From Gammaproteobacteria bacterium (GTDB lineage Bacteria; Pseudomonadota; Gammaproteobacteria; Ga0077536), in contig JACKNH010000041.1 in the NCBI GenBank assembly GCA_024234975.1, forward strand, positions 1 through 27,060: 27,060 nucleotides of DNA, in the 5' to 3' direction. Shown here one piece after another: positions 1 through 7,364 of this stretch. The notes below the pieces were generated by a model. The model did no database searches. It was not told the DNA's origin and saw nothing but the letters and a program-made list of their open reading frames with translations. The position numbers and the translations under genes were made by a program. Positions within the stretch are counted from its first letter, which is position 1; the number at the start of each line of letters is the position of its first letter.

Positions 1-539
1 TAGTGCTGTACTGCTCGATTCCGTTTACCGCACGTCAGGTCAGCGCCAATCCAGCTGTGATCTGGTTGATCTATTTCTACGCCGCATCGATGGTGATCTT
101 CACGATGTACGGCGGCGGATTTGCGACCATTCCTGCCTACCTGGCCGACCTTTTCGGAACGCGCTATGTAGGCGGAATTCATGGCCGGTTGTTGACGGCA
201 TGGAGCGCAGCGGGCGTGCTCGGACCAATGGCGATCAATTCGTTGCGCGAGCGCGCGAGTAGAAACGCAATCGCTGATCTGGCTCAAACAGTCGACCCGG
301 CCATGTTCGCGGCCAAGTTCGGTGCCGGCATCGATCAGCTGCAGCAACTCGTCGCGGCGAAAACCGTCACCATCGCCAAGTTGATGGAAATAGCGCCGGC
401 CGGAACCGTTGATCCGACGCCCAGCCTTTACAACACGACCATGTACCTGATGGCGTGTCTGTTGGGCGTAGCCTTGATCTGCAATGCGCTGGTGCGACCG
501 GTCGATGCGCGGCACTTCCTGCGGGATTCAGCAGCCTGA
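1..539 (+). CDS. MFS transporter, C-terminal part (OFA oxalate/formate antiporter-like), partial
   Basis: The frame is open from the left edge and stops at 539, so only the last ~178 residues are visible. An in-frame GTG at position 3 is probably internal. Hydrophobic stretches near visible residues 18-50, 65-82 and 145-162 look like late transmembrane helices of a 12-helix major facilitator. The segment GGGFATIPAYLADLFG followed by GTRYVGGIHGRLLTAWS resembles the OFA (oxalate/formate antiporter-like) branch, in which a Gly/Thr-rich helix precedes a D-x-F-G-x(4)-G-x(2)-HG motif. A soluble segment of about 60 residues lies before the last helix. The substrate cannot be inferred. It ends 35 nt before the convergent cyclo-ligase gene and I see no clear terminator between them. 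Confidence 0.75.
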   Translation, partial: VLYCSIPFTARQVSANPAVIWLIYFYAASMVIFTMYGGGFATIPAYLADLFGTRYVGGIHGRLLTAWSAAGVLGPMAINSLRERASRNAIADLAQTVDPAMFAAKFGAGIDQLQQLVAAKTVTIAKLMEIAPAGTVDPTPSLYNTTMYLMACLLGVALICNALVRPVDARHFLRDSAA

Positions 540-574
540 CTGAGTGGCTGCGGTGAGTGGCGATCTCGCGGAGG

Positions 575-1156
575 TCAGCTGTCGGGCTGGCTGATGGCGA
601 TAACGCCGTTTTCGGTGATCAGCTTGTGCATCGGGCGGTCGTGGGGTTCTACCGGCAATTCATCCGCCAGTTGGCAGGCGAACGCAATCCCCATGCGCCA
701 CCGATGTGGATGCGTGGCAAACCATCGGTCGTAATAGCCGGCGCCAAAGCCCAGACGCACGCCATCACGGGAGAAGGCGACGCCGGGGGTCAGAACCACG
801 TCGATCGGCGGGACCGGTCTGCTGTCCGGTCCGGGTTGGAAGATGCCCATGGGGCCACGTTCGAGCTGGTCCCAGCCACGGAAAGCCACGACTTCCATGT
901 GTCGTTCGACGTTCAGGCGGGGTACGAAAACCTGTTTGCTGGCGCTGACGAGGGCATCGATCATTGGTGTGGTGGATACTTCGTCATCCATGGCGAGATA
1001 AATAAACACCGATGAGGCGCGGTGGATCTCGCCCAGAGCAAGTGCCCGTTGGGTAATGCTGGCGGCGGCCAGCTGTCGGTCACCCGGATCCAAGGATCTG
1101 CGGCGTGCCAGAGCCCTCTGGCGGGAAGCTTGTTTCAATTGCTGGAAGGCATTCAT
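575..1156 (-). CDS. fau: 5-formyltetrahydrofolate cyclo-ligase
   Basis: The 193-residue protein has the usual length of the MTHFS/YgfA family. These cytosolic enzymes use ATP to convert 5-formyl-THF to 5,10-methenyl-THF, recycling an inhibitory folate. The C-terminal signature RLGFGAGYYDRWF (residues about 134-146) is the phosphate- and folate-binding motif. The basic N terminus with KQASRQRALARRR matches the family's nucleotide-binding start. The ATG start overlaps the promoter region of the divergent rpsP gene, whose start is 62 nt away. In many gammaproteobacteria the 6S RNA gene lies just upstream of this gene, but there is no room for it here. Confidence 0.9.
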   Translation of the reverse strand: MNAFQQLKQASRQRALARRRSLDPGDRQLAAASITQRALALGEIHRASSVFIYLAMDDEVSTTPMIDALVSASKQVFVPRLNVERHMEVVAFRGWDQLERGPMGIFQPGPDSRPVPPIDVVLTPGVAFSRDGVRLGFGAGYYDRWFATHPHRWRMGIAFACQLADELPVEPHDRPMHKLITENGVIAISQPDS

Positions 1157-1180
1157 TTAGCCGAAGTTTTACCTTACAAT
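1152..1180 (+). promoter_or_regulatory. Probable sigma-70 promoter of the rpsP operon
   Basis: TTCATT (1152-1157) and TACAAT (1175-1180) are separated by exactly 17 nt. The -10 box is followed by ACCGCGC, a GC-rich discriminator typical of growth-rate-controlled ribosomal promoters. The predicted start site near 1187 gives a leader of about 30 nt. The -35 box overlaps the start codon of the divergent fau gene. The call rests on motif and position only. Confidence 0.6.
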
Positions 1181-1218
1181 ACCGCGCTTTTCGCACACCG
1201 AAGGAGATTGCTGCGACC

Positions 1219-1473
1219 ATGGTAACGATCAGATTGTCGCGTGGCGGCGCCAACAAGCGCCCGTTTTATCACATCGTCGTAACGGACAGCCGCGACAAAC
1301 GCGACGGCCGACATATCGAGCGGTTAGGCTACTTCAATCCGGTTGCAGCCGCCAATGAATCAAAGCTCGAAGTGAATCACGAACGCCTGACGTACTGGCT
1401 GTCGGTGGGTGCGCAGGCCAGCCCGCGTGTTGGCCAGCTCGTCAAACAGTACAGCAAGCAGGTCGCAGCCTGA
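1219..1473 (+). CDS. rpsP: 30S ribosomal protein S16
   Basis: The 84-residue protein begins MVTIRLSRGGANKRPFYHIV, the signature N terminus of bacterial S16, and has the normal family length. S16 binds 16S rRNA in the body of the 30S subunit and assists assembly. The ATG at 1219 is chosen because the conserved protein starts there and an AAGGAGA ribosome-binding site lies at 1201-1207. A longer in-frame start at 1105 would add 38 unrelated residues and cross the promoter. It is the first gene of rpsP-rimM-trmD-rplS. The gap to rimM (127 nt) is long for this operon and filled with hairpins, probably setting S16 output above RimM. Confidence 0.97.
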   Translation: MVTIRLSRGGANKRPFYHIVVTDSRDKRDGRHIERLGYFNPVAAANESKLEVNHERLTYWLSVGAQASPRVGQLVKQYSKQVAA

Positions 1474-1486
1474 GCTGATAGAACGC

Positions 1487-1507
1487 ACCGTCATCCGTGA
1501 TGACGGT
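1487..1507 (+). repeat. Intercistronic hairpin 1 between rpsP and rimM
   Basis: ACCGTCATC (1487-1495) pairs perfectly with GATGACGGT (1499-1507) around a 3-nt CGT loop, giving a 9-bp stem 14 nt after the rpsP stop codon. No T-run follows, so a simple intrinsic terminator is unlikely. An mRNA-stabilising or pausing element protecting the rpsP 3' end is plausible. Confidence 0.6.
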
Positions 1508-1533
1508 CCCGCTGTAGCTTCCTTCCGGACATA

Positions 1534-1570
1534 TGAAACAGGTACCTCGGCAAACGCGGTACCTGTTTCA
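1534..1570 (+). repeat. Intercistronic hairpin 2 between rpsP and rimM
   Basis: TGAAACAGGTACC (1534-1546) is perfectly complementary to GGTACCTGTTTCA (1558-1570), a 13-bp stem with an 11-nt loop. The only T-run is within the 3' arm and no U-tract follows, so it is not a standard terminator. It could act as an attenuator, an RNase-processing site or an mRNA 3'-end stabiliser for rpsP. Confidence 0.65.
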
Positions 1571-1579
1571 CCGTAGTGC

Positions 1580-1618
1580 TGCATCAGCCAGGAAACGCGT
1601 ATGACCGCAGCTGATGCA
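1580..1618 (+). promoter_or_regulatory. Hairpin 3: rimM Shine-Dalgarno and start codon in the loop
   Basis: TGCATCAGC (1580-1588) pairs perfectly with GCTGATGCA (1610-1618), a 9-bp stem whose 21-nt loop holds AGGAAA (1590-1595) and the rimM ATG (1601-1603). The 3' arm is rimM codons 4-6. Such a fold could limit 30S access and lower RimM synthesis relative to S16. In E. coli, structure around the rimM initiation region is known to depress its translation, though not with this sequence. Confidence 0.5.
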
Positions 1619-2149
1619 CCTTCGCCGATGACTTCGAAGCAGGCTGCTCTGTTTGCCGACAGAGTCGTTCTGGGCCAGGTCAGTGGCGTATTCGGTATCA
1701 AAGGCTGGCTCAAAATCCATTCGTACACGCGCCCGCGAGAAAACATTCTCGACTTCGCCACGTGGTTTATCAGCACCCCGCAAGGCATTCGCCGCTACAA
1801 GCTTCGGGATGGGCGTCCACAGGGTTCCGGCCTCGTTGCCCAGCTGGACGGCGTTGAGGACCGCGATGCTGCCGCGGCGCTGATCGGTGCGGAAATCTCG
1901 GTCGCCCGAAGCGCATTACCCCCAACCGATCCCGATGAATACTACTGGTCGGACTTGATCGGAATGGCAGTCGTTTCCAGTCAGGGCAGGGATCTGGGCA
2001 AGGTCACCGGCATGCTTGAAACAGGTGTACACGACGTACTGCAGATTGACGGCGAAGCAGGGCAGACGTTGATCCCGTTTGTGCAGGGCGTCTACGTGAT
2101 GCAGGTGGACCTGGACCGGAAGCAGGTAACGGTCGACTGGCCGGAATAG
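1601..2149 (+). CDS. rimM: Ribosome maturation factor RimM
   Basis: The 182-residue protein has the RimM layout: an N-terminal beta-barrel starting at VVLGQVSGVFGIKGWLKIHS (residues about 24-43) and a C-terminal PRC-barrel around DEYYWSDLIGMAV (about 111-123), ending with IPFVQGVYVMQVDLDRKQV. RimM binds S19 and the 30S head to assist late 16S processing. The ATG at 1601 has AGGAAA six bases upstream. A second ATG at 1628 would shorten the tail without removing conserved sequence, so the exact start is slightly uncertain. It lies 4 nt before trmD, and its initiation site is in the loop of a perfect inverted repeat. Confidence 0.95.
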   Translation: MTAADAPSPMTSKQAALFADRVVLGQVSGVFGIKGWLKIHSYTRPRENILDFATWFISTPQGIRRYKLRDGRPQGSGLVAQLDGVEDRDAAAALIGAEISVARSALPPTDPDEYYWSDLIGMAVVSSQGRDLGKVTGMLETGVHDVLQIDGEAGQTLIPFVQGVYVMQVDLDRKQVTVDWPE

Positions 2150-2153
2150 CGGC

Positions 2154-2909
2154 GTGTCACACTTCACGCTGATTACACTTTTCCCCCAGGTCGTGGATCT
2201 CGTTGCGGACTTCGGCGTCACCGGTCGGGCCGTGGCGCGCGGCCTCATTCGGCTCGACGCGGTCAATCCACGGGATTTTGCCGTCAACAAGCACGGGACG
2301 GTGGACGATTCGCCCTACGGCGGAGGTCCGGGCATGGTGATGATGGTGCCTCCCTTACGGGCTGCGATCACCCGGGCGAAGGAATTTACGCCCGGCGTCA
2401 GGTCGCATGTTGTCTATATGTCGCCCCAGGGTCGGCCATTGACCCAGCAGCGTGTCGTGGAGCTTGGGAATTACCCGCATCTGGTGCTGATCGCCGGGCG
2501 ATACGAAGGCGTGGACGAACGCCTGCTGGAACGGGATGTCGACGAGGAGATTTCCGTCGGGGATTATGTCCTCAGTGGAGGAGAGCTGGCTGCTTGTGTC
2601 GTCGTCGACGCCGTCGCCAGGACCTTGCCGGACGTTCTGGGCGATCAGGATTCGGCCTTGCAGGATTCGTTCAGTCACGGCGTGCTTGACTACCCGCATT
2701 ACACCCGGCCTGAGAGTATCGATGGGCAGACAGTGCCGTCCATCCTGCTCAGTGGCGACCACGGGGCCATCGCCCGCTGGCGCCGCAAGCAGGCGCTGGG
2801 CCGCACCTGGCAGCGCCGGCCTGACTTGTTGGCGGCAGTGCCGCTGTCGCCCCAAGACCTTGAACTGCTGGAGGAATTCAAAGCCGAGCAGGGGGCTTTC
2901 CCGACCTGA
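2154..2909 (+). CDS. trmD: tRNA (guanine37-N1)-methyltransferase
   Basis: The 251-residue protein matches the SPOUT methyltransferase TrmD, which methylates G37 next to the anticodon and prevents +1 frameshifting. Visible signatures are SPYGGGPGMVMM (residues about 53-64), LIAGRYEGVDERLLE (about 112-126) and the trefoil-knot SAM site EISVGDYVLSGGELAA (about 131-146), in family order. The start is a GTG 4 nt after the rimM stop with only a weak ribosome-binding site, suggesting coupling to rimM. E. coli TrmD is of similar length. Confidence 0.97.
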   Translation: MSHFTLITLFPQVVDLVADFGVTGRAVARGLIRLDAVNPRDFAVNKHGTVDDSPYGGGPGMVMMVPPLRAAITRAKEFTPGVRSHVVYMSPQGRPLTQQRVVELGNYPHLVLIAGRYEGVDERLLERDVDEEISVGDYVLSGGELAACVVVDAVARTLPDVLGDQDSALQDSFSHGVLDYPHYTRPESIDGQTVPSILLSGDHGAIARWRRKQALGRTWQRRPDLLAAVPLSPQDLELLEEFKAEQGAFPT

Positions 2910-2938
2910 GGTACTATCGCTTTGCCGCCGGATTGAGT

Positions 2939-2950
2939 TAGAATGCCGCG
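2939..2950 (+). promoter_or_regulatory. Possible -10 box and discriminator before rplS
   Basis: TAGAATGCCGCG lies 23-34 nt before the rplS start. TAGAAT is 5/6 to the sigma-70 -10 consensus and is followed by a GC-rich discriminator. The same 12-mer occurs at 9970-9981 before another gene. No convincing -35 box sits 16-18 nt upstream, so an internal rplS promoter is only a possibility. Confidence 0.3.
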
Positions 2951-2972
2951 CGATTTTTCCTAGGGAACTACG

Positions 2973-3323
2973 ATGAGTAACATTATTCAGCAGCTCGAAG
3001 CAGAGCAGATGCAGCGCGAAGTACCGGAGTTCGGCGCCGGCGACACCGTGGTGGTCGAAGTCAAGGTTCGTGAAGGTAACCGCGAGCGTCTCCAGGCCTT
3101 CGAGGGCGTGGTCATTGCCAAGCGTAACCGCGGGCTCAATTCCGCATTCACCGTCCGCAAGATTTCACATGGTGAAGGCGTCGAGCGCGTATTCCAGACC
3201 TACAGCCAGGCGATCGCCTCGATCACGGTCAAGCGCCGTGGTGATATTCGCCGCGCCAAGCTCTACTACATGCGTGATCTGCGCGGTAAGGCCGCACGTA
3301 TCCGCGAGAAGATCAAACGCTGA
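2973..3323 (+). CDS. rplS: 50S ribosomal protein L19
   Basis: The 116-residue protein is the standard L19 length, and family motifs are clear: GDTVVVEVKVREGNRERLQA (residues about 23-42), FEGVVIAKRNRGLNSAFTVR and the basic C terminus LYYMRDLRGKAARIREKIKR. L19 sits at the 30S-50S interface (bridge B8). The ATG has AGGGA at 2962-2966, six bases upstream. It is the last gene of the rpsP operon here, 63 nt after trmD. No T-rich intrinsic terminator is visible in the 70 nt before xerD, so readthrough into xerD is possible. Confidence 0.97.
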   Translation: MSNIIQQLEAEQMQREVPEFGAGDTVVVEVKVREGNRERLQAFEGVVIAKRNRGLNSAFTVRKISHGEGVERVFQTYSQAIASITVKRRGDIRRAKLYYMRDLRGKAARIREKIKR

Positions 3324-3393
3324 TCGTTGTACCCGGCGTAATGGCCGGCAGTCGACATTGTAGTTTCAAATCGAAAACGCGGTCCCCGACGCC

Positions 3394-4281
3394 TTGATCG
3401 AGGACCGCGATCTGATAGACCGCTTCATCGATCAGTTCTGGATGGAGCAAGGTGCCAGCCGCAATACGCTGGACGCCTATCGCAGTGACCTGCAGCAATT
3501 CTCCAGTTTTCTGACCGAGCGACGCCTCGTGCTCCTGCGCGCGTCGGATATTGAATTGCTCGAATACCTGTCCAGCGAGCCACAGACTCGTCCGCGGACC
3601 TGGTCGCGGCGCCTGTCGACGTTGCGCCGCTTCTATCAGTGGTTGTTGCGCGAAGGGAAATTGACGCGTGACCCGTGTGCCAACATCCGTGCACCCCGCA
3701 TCGGGAGGAAGTTGCCCAACACGTTGAGTGAATCTGATGTCGAGGCACTGTTGGAAATGCCTGACGTGGCCACGCCGACAGGCATTCGTGATCGCGCGAT
3801 GCTGGAAACGATGTATGCCGCGGGATTGCGCGTTTCCGAACTGGTCGGACTGCAGACGATGCAGGTCAATCAGCGTCAGGGTGTGGTGCGAATAACGGGT
3901 AAAGGCAACAAGGACCGACTCGTGCCGATTGGCGATGAGGCGCTGACCTGGTTGCAGCAATATCTCGAAGAGGGCAGGCCGGCACTGGTTGCAGGGCGTG
4001 CAAGTTCAGTGCTGTTTCCATCCTTACGAGGCCAGGCGATGACGCGTCAGACGTTCTGGCACGCCATCCGCAAATACGCTCGAAAGGCGGGGATCGACAA
4101 ACCACTGTCGCCCCACACGTTGCGTCACGCCTTCGCCACCCATCTTCTCAATCACGGCGCCGACCTGAGAGTCGTCCAGATGCTGCTGGGCCACAGCAAT
4201 ATTTCGACGACGCAGATTTATACCCACGTGGCGCAGGCACGATTGCAGGCATTGCACCAGCAGCACCACCCGCGAGGATAG
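3394..4281 (+). CDS. xerD: Site-specific tyrosine recombinase XerD
   Basis: XerD acts with XerC at dif, activated by FtsK, to resolve chromosome dimers. The 295-residue protein has an N-terminal SAM-like core-binding domain (about 5-90) and a catalytic domain with the full tyrosine-recombinase set: R146 (GLRVSELVGL), K170 (GKGNKDRLVP), H241 and R244 (HTLRHAFATH), H267 (LLGHSNISTTQ) and nucleophile Y276. The ending QALHQQHHPRG is typical of XerD rather than XerC. The TTG start at 3394 is preferred because the next ATG (3442) would cut into the core-binding domain. In related genomes dsbC often follows xerD directly; here a convergent kinase gene lies between them. Confidence 0.95.
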   Translation: MIEDRDLIDRFIDQFWMEQGASRNTLDAYRSDLQQFSSFLTERRLVLLRASDIELLEYLSSEPQTRPRTWSRRLSTLRRFYQWLLREGKLTRDPCANIRAPRIGRKLPNTLSESDVEALLEMPDVATPTGIRDRAMLETMYAAGLRVSELVGLQTMQVNQRQGVVRITGKGNKDRLVPIGDEALTWLQQYLEEGRPALVAGRASSVLFPSLRGQAMTRQTFWHAIRKYARKAGIDKPLSPHTLRHAFATHLLNHGADLRVVQMLLGHSNISTTQIYTHVAQARLQALHQQHHPRG

Positions 4282-4295
4282 CCGGCAGCTGATAG

Positions 4296-4347
4296 CTGGC
4301 AATTGTGGGGGAGTTCCGTTGGCGCACCTGAGCCGGACAACTGCCAG
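4296..4347. repeat. Imperfect inverted repeat between convergent xerD and kinase genes
   Basis: CTGGCAATTGT (4296-4306) pairs with ACAACTGCCAG (4337-4347) with one mismatch, in the 73-nt gap between the stops of xerD and the convergent kinase gene. A shorter dyad CAGCT-GAT-AGCTG sits at 4286-4298. There is no T-tract on either strand, so its role as a bidirectional terminator is uncertain. Confidence 0.3.
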
Positions 4348-4354
4348 GTACACC

Positions 4355-5629
4355 TCAGCCCATGCTGCCGACGGGCAGGAAGTTCATCAGTTGCGATGAT
4401 GCGTGATTCAGCCTTGCCACCAGCGCCGAATTGAAGATTTTGTAGAACCTGAGTTGCAGGTCGGTGCTCGCGCGCTCGAGTGTTGTCGTGCGCACCCGCA
4501 ACAGTTGCACCGGTGTTTGCGTGGTTATCGTCGCAGAACGGATGCCACCGCCCGCAACGCCCATTTCACCGAAACAGTCGTCGGCGCCAAGCGTCGTCAG
4601 CGTCACGTCGCCACGGGAAACTTCCACGGTGCCCGAGAGAATGATGTAAAACGCGCTCTCGCTGTCGCCTTCCTGGATCACGAGGCTACCCGGTGGAAGC
4701 TCCAGCCATTCCGCGGAATTGAGTATCTCCCAGATATCGCTATCGGAGAATGAACTGAAAAATGCGCTTTCACCCAGCGCACGGAAGTGGCCTTGCCTTA
4801 TGGTCGCCGATTCCTTCAGCTCGGAACAATCTGCGATCAGCGCCAGTTCGCTGCCAAGATCGGCAGCCGTCTGGTAGCGCCGGTGAAGCGGGCGCGCGAG
4901 CGCCTGGTCAATGATTCGCTGAAAAATATCCGGGACGTCGGTGCGCAAATCTATTAACGGCGTGGCGATGGGCGAGCCGTCACGGAACGGCACGTGGCCG
5001 GTCAGCATTTCATACAGCACGACACCAAGTGAAAAGACGTCGCCCTGGGGTGTGGCCGGGCCGCCTGCCAGTACTTCCGGAGCGCAGTAGCGGGACTCCT
5101 GGCGGGAATCAGCGCCCGAAGAGCGGTCCTCACCGGTCAGGTCACTGTGAAGACCGAAATCGGAGATTTTCGGGACGTTCGACGGACTCAGTAGTATGTT
5201 CCCGGGCTTGATATCGCCATGGGCGAGCCCCTTGCTGTGAGCGTAATCCAGGGCCAGCGCGCACTGCATCCCGACGCGAGCTACCTCGTCATACGGCAAC
5301 AGGTTGCTTGGCCGGGTGTGCTCGACAACAGTGCGCCCGTTGTTAACGTACTCCATAACGATAAAGCAGGTTTCGCCGTCGACGCCGGCGTCATAAATGG
5401 CTGTGATATTGGGATGCTTGAGCATGCCCGCGGTCTGCGCCTGCTGGAAGAATCGGCGCCGGTAGCCGCTGCCGTCCCCATCGGTGGCCAGCTTTTCCAT
5501 ATGGGCGACCTTGACCGCCACTTCGCGGTCGATGAACGGGTCGCGGGCAAGGTATACGCTGCCCATCCGGCCCAGGCCGAGCGGGTTAAGCAATTCGTAT
5601 TTACCAAGTGCTTCGGTTCTGGTGCTCAT
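4355..5629 (-). CDS. Serine/threonine protein kinase fused to a cyclic-nucleotide-binding domain
   Basis: The protein is 424 residues from the ATG at 5629; in-frame ATG (5647) and TTG (5659) starts are possible and no start has a strong ribosome-binding site. Residues ~11-265 are a Hanks-type kinase: G-loop GLGRMG (18-23), VAVK lysine K40, catalytic loop HGDIKPGN (D139, K141, N144), DFG at 157-159 and APE at 183-185. Residues ~290-405 are a Crp-like cNMP domain with FGEMG (E355) and RSATI (R364), the pair that grips ribose and phosphate. Two oddities: the usual alpha-C glutamate is Gln (Q63, in FFQQAQTAGML), and the catalytic loop is HGD rather than HRD. There is no membrane segment, so it is probably a cytosolic kinase gated by cAMP, cGMP or a related ligand. 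Substrates are unknown. Confidence 0.88.
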   Translation of the reverse strand: MSTRTEALGKYELLNPLGLGRMGSVYLARDPFIDREVAVKVAHMEKLATDGDGSGYRRRFFQQAQTAGMLKHPNITAIYDAGVDGETCFIVMEYVNNGRTVVEHTRPSNLLPYDEVARVGMQCALALDYAHSKGLAHGDIKPGNILLSPSNVPKISDFGLHSDLTGEDRSSGADSRQESRYCAPEVLAGGPATPQGDVFSLGVVLYEMLTGHVPFRDGSPIATPLIDLRTDVPDIFQRIIDQALARPLHRRYQTAADLGSELALIADCSELKESATIRQGHFRALGESAFFSSFSDSDIWEILNSAEWLELPPGSLVIQEGDSESAFYIILSGTVEVSRGDVTLTTLGADDCFGEMGVAGGGIRSATITTQTPVQLLRVRTTTLERASTDLQLRFYKIFNSALVARLNHASSQLMNFLPVGSMG

Positions 5630-5726
5630 TGGCCGGGTTATCGGCATGAAATCCGGCAAATTTCAGTCATTTCACGGCAATAGAGCGGGGTTATTCTGCT
5701 GAAACATCGGCTGGTTCACACTCGCG

Positions 5727-5735
5727 TGATATTAT
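5727..5735 (+). promoter_or_regulatory. Possible extended -10 promoter for dsbC
   Basis: TGATATTAT at 5727-5735 matches the extended -10 pattern TGnTATAAT with one difference. It sits 102 nt before the dsbC ATG and would give a ~95-nt leader. No good -35 box is seen, as is common for extended -10 promoters. The rest of the 5630-5837 gap between kinase and dsbC shows nothing else I can support. Confidence 0.35.
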
Positions 5736-5837
5736 CGGCCGCAAGGCAACCGATGGCGGAACTTTGACCGATATGGCCATCACTAAGGCGGAACAGGTGC
5801 CGACGGCACCGATTTTCAAATTTTGGAGAGCAGGGTA

Positions 5838-6575
5838 ATGCGCAGAATTGCAATCTCGTTGGCAACGGTCGCAGCAGTATTGTTGGGCGCGGCCCACGCC
5901 GAAGATTCTGATGCCCTGCTGGAGAGGTTCCAACAGAAACTGGCGCCTGTGCTGCCGGGTCTGGTTTTGACCTCGGTGAAACCCAGTCCGATTCCCGGGC
6001 TTTTTGAAGTGATGATCGGCGCTTCGCCGCTCTACGTCACCGAAGACGGCAATTATGTCATCCGCGGGGATGTATACGATCTCGCGAACTCCCGGAACAT
6101 CGCCGAGGATGCAAAGAGCCAGGCGCGCGCTGATCAACTGGCCGAGCTTGATCTGTCCGAAGTCATCGATTTCGAGCCGGCAAATGGCGCTGCGAAACAC
6201 ACGCTGTACGTGTTCACCGATATCGATTGCACGTACTGCCGCAAGCTGCACAAGGAAATAAACCAGTTGACCGATGCCGGAATTGCGGTCAGGTACCTGG
6301 CATTTCCCCGTACAGGAATTGATTCGGAAAGCTATGACAAGGCAGTCGCTGTGTGGTGTTCGGCGGATCGCAAATCAGCCATCACCCACGCCAAGCTGGG
6401 TGAGAAAATCAACAGCGCCAAATGCGAGAACCCGGTTGCCAAACAATTCCATCTGGGTGAGCTGATGGGCGTGACCGGAACGCCTGCCGTTATGTTGGAA
6501 GACGGCACGCAGATCGGCGGCTATGTCCCGGCGGCAAAAATCATTGAGATGTTCAAGCAGGCCGATGCAGGTTAA
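5838..6575 (+). CDS. dsbC: Thiol:disulfide interchange protein DsbC
   Basis: This is a periplasmic disulfide isomerase of 245 residues. Residues 1-21 are a Sec signal peptide (MRRIAISLATVAAVLLGAAHA). An N-terminal dimerisation domain follows (about 22-85, with ITEDGNYVIRG-like VTEDGNYVIRGDVYDL), then a thioredoxin fold with active site C131-TYC134. A second cysteine pair, C174 and C196, matches the structural disulfide of E. coli DsbC, and the cis-proline is P216 in GVTGTPAVML. The ATG at 5838 is chosen over an upstream TTG because GGAGAG (5825-5830) is correctly spaced and the signal peptide begins there. DsbC is normally kept reduced by DsbD, which is not in this window. Confidence 0.93.
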   Translation: MRRIAISLATVAAVLLGAAHAEDSDALLERFQQKLAPVLPGLVLTSVKPSPIPGLFEVMIGASPLYVTEDGNYVIRGDVYDLANSRNIAEDAKSQARADQLAELDLSEVIDFEPANGAAKHTLYVFTDIDCTYCRKLHKEINQLTDAGIAVRYLAFPRTGIDSESYDKAVAVWCSADRKSAITHAKLGEKINSAKCENPVAKQFHLGELMGVTGTPAVMLEDGTQIGGYVPAAKIIEMFKQADAG

Positions 6576-6591
6576 ACGCGCTTCAGGCGGG

Positions 6592-7326
6592 TCATTGCAT
6601 AAGGCTGGTTTTGACCAATACGACCGACGTGGTGTCACCCTCTTCGGTGCTGTCCACCCGTACCGGTAGATAACCCAGCGCGCTGGCGCACCATATCGTT
6701 GTTCGCTTGCCGTCCGTCGAGACCCGGCGTTCCAGGCGTAAGACATCGAGGTCCCCGGCTGCGGTCGACAAGGTTTCCGTCGCAATCACATCAAACTCAT
6801 ACAGCTTGGTCGTAGCACCGTCGACAACCTCAAACTGGAGCGATGTCGCGCCGGCTGCCAGTGCATCCATCAGGTAGGCCTGATAGGAGAGCCTGTCGGC
6901 AGTACCCGGGGGCGCCGCAGTTTGTGCGGTCGCGCCGTTTTGATATCGGGTCACCGCGGTAGCGTTTGTCGGGTCGAATTGGATGGCGCGTTCACGCACC
7001 TGTTTGCCGCGCGTACGTTGATGCAGATAATCCACGCCCGTCGCCACGCCCTGGTCCTCGCGCCAGCGGCTGCGTTCGACGATTGATTCCTTACGCACGA
7101 CAGCGACCAGGCCGGTCGCTTTGGTTGTAGAGGTGAAAGTAAATTCCCTGTCGGCGCTGACATCAAGCTGGCGGAACATCCTGCCGACCGAAATTCCATT
7201 CAGGCTGACGGTGTACGTAGCAGTGAACGGCTGTACCTGACCAGCGGCAAACGATGAATAAATCGATGCGGCGATTGACACCAGCGCGCCGCAAGTGCGC
7301 AATCCGAGGCGAATTTTAGCTATCAT
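6592..7326 (-). CDS. DUF3108 domain-containing exported protein
   Basis: The 244-residue protein has an N-terminal signal-like segment (basic MIAKIRLGLR, then a hydrophobic stretch to about residue 28). Its body resembles DUF3108: FTATYTVSLNGISVGRM near residue 34, a beta-rich middle, DRLSYQAYLMDAL near 145 and ALGYLPVRVD near 222. DUF3108 proteins are periplasmic, predicted beta-barrel-like proteins of unknown function, common in Proteobacteria. It converges with dsbC with only 16 nt between stops and is divergent from waaA. No RBS is obvious before the ATG. A role in the envelope is inferred only from the export signal. Confidence 0.75.
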   Translation of the reverse strand: MIAKIRLGLRTCGALVSIAASIYSSFAAGQVQPFTATYTVSLNGISVGRMFRQLDVSADREFTFTSTTKATGLVAVVRKESIVERSRWREDQGVATGVDYLHQRTRGKQVRERAIQFDPTNATAVTRYQNGATAQTAAPPGTADRLSYQAYLMDALAAGATSLQFEVVDGATTKLYEFDVIATETLSTAAGDLDVLRLERRVSTDGKRTTIWCASALGYLPVRVDSTEEGDTTSVVLVKTSLMQ

Positions 7327-7330
7327 CGGC

Positions 7331-7343
7331 GCCTAGATTAGGC
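7331..7343. repeat. Small dyad between divergent DUF3108 and waaA genes
   Basis: GCCTA-GAT-TAGGC is a perfect 5-bp dyad in the 38-nt gap between the two divergent start codons. It could be part of a shared operator, or chance given its small size. Confidence 0.2.
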
Positions 7344-7364
7344 TTATCGCACCAGCAGCTCAAC

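Noticed and set aside
557..1015. 152-codon open frame on the plus strand across fau
   Set aside because: It lies opposite a well-conserved cyclo-ligase and its translation has no family resemblance.
1157..1218. Possible 6S RNA gene next to the cyclo-ligase gene
   Set aside because: The gap between fau and rpsP is only 62 nt, far too short for 6S RNA, and it holds the rpsP promoter and ribosome-binding site.
1534..1570. 13-bp hairpin after rpsP as an intrinsic terminator
   Set aside because: No U-tract follows the stem, so it was kept as an intercistronic structure rather than a terminator.
3313..3960. 215-codon open frame antisense to xerD
   Set aside because: xerD has all catalytic residues in the other frame; the antisense product shows no recognisable motif and is a common GC-rich shadow.
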